Positions 31,802 through 35,270 of a DNA stretch of 35,270 bases are shown piece after piece; position 1 is the stretch's first letter; every line of letters starts with the position of its first letter. The notes under the pieces are model-generated. The model worked only from the letters and a program-made list of their open reading frames with translations. It did not search any database and had not been told where the DNA came from. The stretch is from Anaerolineae bacterium (GTDB lineage Bacteria; Chloroflexota; Anaerolineae; Aggregatilineales; UBA3940). Where the stretch lies: contig JAFGMS010000037.1 in assembly GCA_016927375.1 (NCBI GenBank), forward strand, positions 1 to 35,270, written 5' to 3'. The translations under genes were made by a program, and so were the position numbers.

Positions 31802-33526
31802 ATGCCAATTATAGGTATCGATTTAGGAACAACTTTTTCGGGCGCCAGCACCGTACGCAATGGCGAACCTGTCCTCTTGCCGGTAGGTGACCAGCGCATC
31901 ATGCCCTCGGTCGTTGGCGTATCGCCCGACGAGCAGTGGCTGGTAGGACAAAGTGCTCTGAACCAATGGGTCCTCTACCCGGAAAATACGGTGCGTTCCA
32001 TCAAGCGCAAGATGGGAAGCAATGAGACCGTATCATTAGGAGGAAATGTCTATACGCCGCAGCAGATATCGGCCATGATCTTGCAAAAGCTGAAGCTGTC
32101 CGCCGAAGAACATCTGGGGGAGCCGATCACACAAGCCGTGATCACGGTGCCGGCCTACTTCTCGGATGCTCAGCGGCAGGCCACTCGCGATGCGGGCACG
32201 ATTGCCGGGCTGGAGGTCATGCGCATCATCAACGAGCCGACGGCGGCAGCCCTGGCCTATGGCCTTCAGGAGGGCCGCGATGAGGTATCACTGGTTTACG
32301 ATCTGGGCGGCGGCACATTTGATGCATCGCTGGTGGAGCTTTCCGGAGGCGTTGTAGACGTGCGGGCCAGCCATGGGAACACCCAACTGGGCGGGGACGA
32401 CTTCGACGAGCGGCTGGCCGACTGGCTGCGCAGCGAGTTTGAATCGAAACACAAGGTCGACGTACGGGGCGACCGGCAGGCCATGGCCCGCATCCGCCAG
32501 GCTGCCGAGCAGGCCAAGATCAACCTGTCCACGGAGCCTTATACATGGGTGCGTGAGGAATACCTGGCACAGAAAGGCGGCGTTCCGCTCCACATGGAGA
32601 TAGAGGTCAGCCGCTCTCAATTTCTGACCCTCATCAGCGATCTGCTCGATTCGACATTGGACTCGGTCAACCGCGTCCTGAAAGACGGAGAGATCGAGAA
32701 GCCCGAGCACATTCTGCTGGTCGGCGGCAGCACCTACATCCCGGCCGTATGGGATATGTTGGCCAATCACCTGGGAGTCGCGCCACGACAGGATGTCAAC
32801 CCCTCCGAGGCCGTGGCGTTGGGAGCAGGCATCCAGGGCGCGATCGTCGCCGGCGAGCCTATCGATGCCATCCTGGTCGACGTGGCCCCCTACTCCCTGG
32901 GCATCGCCATCGCCGATATCACGCCTTACGGGATTATCGGCAACCGTTTCAAGCGGCTTATTCCCCGCAACAGCACCATTCCCGTCACCAGAAAGGAAGT
33001 ATTCAACCCGCTTTATCCCGGCCAGGACGAGGTAAAGATCAAGGTCTATCAGGGCGAGAGCTCGGTAGCCAGCGAGAATATCCTGCTCGGCGAGTTCCTG
33101 TTTGAAGACCTGGAAATTGATGAATCGGAGGGCTTTGCGGCCTTTACCGTCCAGTTCGACATCGACGTCAATGGCGTATTGGATGTGCAGGCAGTAGACA
33201 AAGGCAGCGAGAAAAAGGAAGGTATCACCGTTAAGGCATCCAGCCAGCGTCTCAGCCAGGCCGAGCTGGAAGCCGCGCGCGATGCCCTGCCCGAGATCGC
33301 CCTGATGCCCGACCTGCCCGAGGACATGGTCCAGGAAGCCACCGTCCTTTTGGGCCGCGCTGACCGGCTGCTGGCAGAAGCAGAAAACCAATCGCTAAAA
33401 GACGCCGCCGGTCACGTGCGAGAGCTGCTCTCGTCAGGAGAGCAAGAGGATCTGGAAGAAGCCATAGAAGAGCTGATAGATGAGCTGTATGAGGCAGAAG
33501 AAGAACAAGAGGAGGAAAGCGAATAG
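31802..33526 (+). CDS. dnaK: Hsp70 (DnaK-family) chaperone with short lid
   Basis: A 574-residue Hsp70, shorter than DnaK (about 610-640). The ATPase domain has GIDLGTTFSG, VITVPAYFSDAQRQATRDAG, INEPTAAALAYG, DLGGGTFDASL and ILLVGGSTYIP. It lacks the extra loop seen near residue 80 in Gram-negative DnaK, as in Gram-positive forms. The interdomain linker reads AILVDVAPYSLGIA instead of the usual VLLLDVTPLSLGIE, a notable change. The substrate-binding beta domain follows (about 380-470); the lid is about 100 residues and ends in a Glu-rich tail. It is co-encoded with grpE, a J-like protein and a TPR protein, so it is probably a specialised Hsp70, not necessarily the main one. Confidence 0.93.
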   Translation: MPIIGIDLGTTFSGASTVRNGEPVLLPVGDQRIMPSVVGVSPDEQWLVGQSALNQWVLYPENTVRSIKRKMGSNETVSLGGNVYTPQQISAMILQKLKLSAEEHLGEPITQAVITVPAYFSDAQRQATRDAGTIAGLEVMRIINEPTAAALAYGLQEGRDEVSLVYDLGGGTFDASLVELSGGVVDVRASHGNTQLGGDDFDERLADWLRSEFESKHKVDVRGDRQAMARIRQAAEQAKINLSTEPYTWVREEYLAQKGGVPLHMEIEVSRSQFLTLISDLLDSTLDSVNRVLKDGEIEKPEHILLVGGSTYIPAVWDMLANHLGVAPRQDVNPSEAVALGAGIQGAIVAGEPIDAILVDVAPYSLGIAIADITPYGIIGNRFKRLIPRNSTIPVTRKEVFNPLYPGQDEVKIKVYQGESSVASENILLGEFLFEDLEIDESEGFAAFTVQFDIDVNGVLDVQAVDKGSEKKEGITVKASSQRLSQAELEAARDALPEIALMPDLPEDMVQEATVLLGRADRLLAEAENQSLKDAAGHVRELLSSGEQEDLEEAIEELIDELYEAEEEQEEESE

Positions 33527-33563
33527 CAGACCAGGAACGCATCCTTGTTTTTCATAGTGACTC

Positions 33564-33604
33564 AGACTTCCGAAGTCGCAAGCGTTAGCAGACTTCGGAA
33601 GTCT
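33564..33604 (+). terminator. 14-bp hairpin after the Hsp70 gene, possible terminator
   Basis: AGACTTCCGAAGTC (33564-33577) pairs perfectly with GACTTCGGAAGTCT (33591-33604) across a 13-nt loop; CTTGTT follows. Each arm is itself a palindrome around its middle base, as in dispersed palindromic repeats. It ends 26 nt before the next start codon. Confidence 0.5.
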
Positions 33605-33630
33605 CTTGTTAGGCGAGATGGGAGACCAAA

Positions 33631-34131
33631 ATGCCCATAGGCATATCAAAGGCTGCGCTTCTCGACAAGCTTCACAGCGCCCACGCCGATTTGTATGCTG
33701 CCATCGACGGTCTGAGCGAAGAGCAGCTGACCCGGCCCGGCGTCGTGGGCGGCTGGTCGGTCAAGGACCTGATCGCCCACTTCACATACTGGGAGCGGCG
33801 GGCAGCCTTCTTGCTCCAATCTGCCATCGACGGCTACCAGGCGGATGACGACATCTGGAAAACCGGCAGCGTCGATGCCCAGAACGAGCGCAACTTCAAC
33901 GACAACCGGGACCTGCCGCTGGCCGCCGTGCTTGATGGCTCGCAGGACATCCTCGAAACGCTGCTCTCCCTCATCGAGCGCCTGCCGGAGGAGAGTTTGG
34001 CCGATACCTCCCAATTTGGCTGGTCACAGGACGAGACGCTCGGGCAGAGGATAGCAAGCGAAACCTACGAACATATCAAGGAAGAACACTGGCCGGACTT
34101 GCAAGCCTGGCTTGACAGCCTGCCACGCTGA
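33631..34131 (+). CDS. DfsB/ClbS-type DinB-superfamily protein
   Basis: A 166-residue four-helix-bundle protein of the DinB superfamily, nearest to ClbS/DfsB. The first helices carry SKAALLDKLHSAHADLYAAI and LTRPGVVGGWSVKDLIAHFTYWERR, where the histidine of DLIAHF is the first metal ligand of the family. The last helix has YEHIKEEHWPDL, with two further histidines, so the typical metal triad could be complete. ClbS is a colibactin-resistance protein and other members are thiol-dependent transferases; the function here is unknown. GGAG lies 6 nt before the ATG. It lies between the Hsp70 gene and the second femAB-like gene. Confidence 0.82.
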   Translation: MPIGISKAALLDKLHSAHADLYAAIDGLSEEQLTRPGVVGGWSVKDLIAHFTYWERRAAFLLQSAIDGYQADDDIWKTGSVDAQNERNFNDNRDLPLAAVLDGSQDILETLLSLIERLPEESLADTSQFGWSQDETLGQRIASETYEHIKEEHWPDLQAWLDSLPR

Positions 34132-34160
34132 TTGAACACACCAAACACGGACAATCCCTT

Positions 34161-35270
34161 ATGCTCATCCATCCATCAAATGTCATCGACCGTGCCATCT
34201 GGAACACAACCCTGGCGCAGATGCCTTACGCCCACGTGCTGCAAACCTGGGAATGGGGCGATTTCAAAGCCGCTACGACCGGCTGGGTGCCCGAGCGCAT
34301 CGCCTATATGCACCAGAGCAGCGTAGTGGCAATGGCGCAGATCCTCACCCGGCAGATCGGGCCATTCAAGATGATGTACGTGCCCAAAGGCCCGGCCCTC
34401 GATTACACCGACCCGTCCCTGCGCGCCGCGGTGCTCGATGATCTGAAGCGGCACGTTCACCAACAAGACGCGATCTTCCTCAAGATTGACCCGGACGTGG
34501 TGACCGGGGTCGGCGTACCAGGCGCCCCCGATGCCTTCGATGACCCGACCGGCCTGCAAATCGCCGCCGAATGGCAAGCGGCAGGGCTGCGCCTCTCACA
34601 CGACCAGGTGCAGTTCCGCAATTCGATCGTCATCGACCTGCGCCGCAGCGAGGACGAGCTGATGGCTGCCATGAAGCAAAAAACACGCTACAACGTGCGT
34701 CTGGCCGATAAGCGCGGCGTGGCGACCCGGCTCGGAACACTCGATGACCTGGCCTTGCTCTACCGCCTCTATGCCGAGACCGCCCGCCGCGACGGCTTCG
34801 TCATCCGCCCCTTGACGTACTACCGGCAGGCCTGGGTAAGCTTCATGCAGGCTGGCCTGGCCCAACCGATCATTGCCGAGTATAAAGGTGAGGCCATTGC
34901 ACATGTGATCATCTTTGGGCTTGGCAAGCGGGCCTGGTACATCTACGGCGCGTCGGCAGATGAGGAGCGCAAACACATGCCCACTTACCTGTTGCAGTGG
35001 GAAGCCATAAGCTGGGCCAAGGCCCAAGGCATGGCTGTCTACGATCTCTGGGGCGCTCCGGATGATTTCAAGGACGAAAACGACCCGCTGGCGGGTGTCT
35101 TCCGGTTCAAAGAAGGGTTTGGCGGTGTGGTGGCTCGACGCATCGGCGCATGGGATTACGCAGCCAAGCCGCTGCTCTATACTGCCTACACACGGGTGAT
35201 GCCCATGGCGCTGAACGTCATGCGAGGGTTCGGGCGGAGACGAATGCAGCAGGAAGACATTGACGATTGA
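34161..35270 (+). CDS. FemAB-like aminoacyltransferase (peptidoglycan bridge family), copy 2
   Basis: A 369-residue paralogue of the protein at 27231-28298. Shared segments: HVLQTWEWGDFKAATTGW near the N terminus, MKQKTRYNVRLADKRGV in the centre, RAWYIYGASADEERKHMPTY, QWEAISWAKAQGMAVYDLWGAP, and FRFKEGFGGVVARRIGAWDY. The stop codon TGA is the last three bases of the window, so the gene is complete. No clear ribosome-binding site precedes ATG 34161. Two FemAB proteins often act in succession to add different residues to the cross-bridge; that is inferred by analogy. Confidence 0.88.
   Translation: MLIHPSNVIDRAIWNTTLAQMPYAHVLQTWEWGDFKAATTGWVPERIAYMHQSSVVAMAQILTRQIGPFKMMYVPKGPALDYTDPSLRAAVLDDLKRHVHQQDAIFLKIDPDVVTGVGVPGAPDAFDDPTGLQIAAEWQAAGLRLSHDQVQFRNSIVIDLRRSEDELMAAMKQKTRYNVRLADKRGVATRLGTLDDLALLYRLYAETARRDGFVIRPLTYYRQAWVSFMQAGLAQPIIAEYKGEAIAHVIIFGLGKRAWYIYGASADEERKHMPTYLLQWEAISWAKAQGMAVYDLWGAPDDFKDENDPLAGVFRFKEGFGGVVARRIGAWDYAAKPLLYTAYTRVMPMALNVMRGFGRRRMQQEDIDD

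Noticed and set aside
32288-33391. 367-codon open frame antisense to the Hsp70 gene
   Set aside because: Long antisense frames are common opposite GC-rich Hsp70 genes. There is no ribosome-binding site or recognisable domain.

Overview
This 35.3-kb window looks like chromosomal DNA of a Chloroflexota-type bacterium, perhaps near Anaerolineae or Caldilineae. That is an inference from gene content: an archaeal-type S-adenosylmethionine synthetase, a Gram-positive-style Hsp70, paired FemAB-like transferases, a b-delta ATP synthase fusion, many GTG and TTG starts, and repeat-rich intergenic DNA. No rRNA gene is present to test it. I saw no tRNA, insertion sequence, phage or CRISPR array.

Layout. 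(1) 1-2319, plus strand: promoter, SAM-I riboswitch with attenuator, metK, then a metallophosphoesterase. (2) 2408-5951, minus strand: a CcrM/HinfI-type adenine methyltransferase with a RAMA domain, a structured repeat, a PD-(D/E)XK-like nuclease candidate, and a CpaF/TadA-family ATPase without other Tad genes. (3) 6219-8560, minus: a GT2 glycosyltransferase translationally coupled to a polyprenyl glycosylphosphotransferase (surface polysaccharide). (4) 8773-9333, plus: a small lipoprotein with a clear terminator. (5) 9437-10993, minus: murE. (6) 11161-13640, minus: ATP synthase F0 genes (AtpI/AtpQ-like, a, c, b-delta) with no F1 genes. (7) 13748-25036, minus: complex I membrane-arm genes in transcription order A-H-J-K-L-M-(DUF2283)-M-N. 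B, C, D, E, F, G and I are all absent. There are two NuoM proteins and NuoL has a long lateral-helix segment, which resembles the '2M' complex I type. The gaps are filled with heptamer repeats, palindromic repeats and a broken four-helix-bundle gene. (8) 25209-26393, minus: a beta-propeller-like lipoprotein. (9) 26394-27230: a divergent intergenic region with eight degenerate 22-bp tandem units and a 180-bp inverted-repeat element. (10) 27231-35270, plus: two FemAB paralogues flanking a TPR / J-like / GrpE / Hsp70 chaperone operon and a DfsB/DinB-family protein.

Functionally, the centre is respiratory: the complex I membrane arm followed by the F0 motor. Cell-envelope genes (murE, femAB pair, polysaccharide genes, lipoproteins) lie around it. 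The observations most worth following are the chaperone operon with an HPD-less J domain, the A-H-J-K-L-M-M-N complex I set, the truncated b-delta fusion, the riboswitch-controlled archaeal-type metK, the 22-bp tandem array, and the dispersed structured repeat found near the methyltransferase and between nuoL and nuoM.
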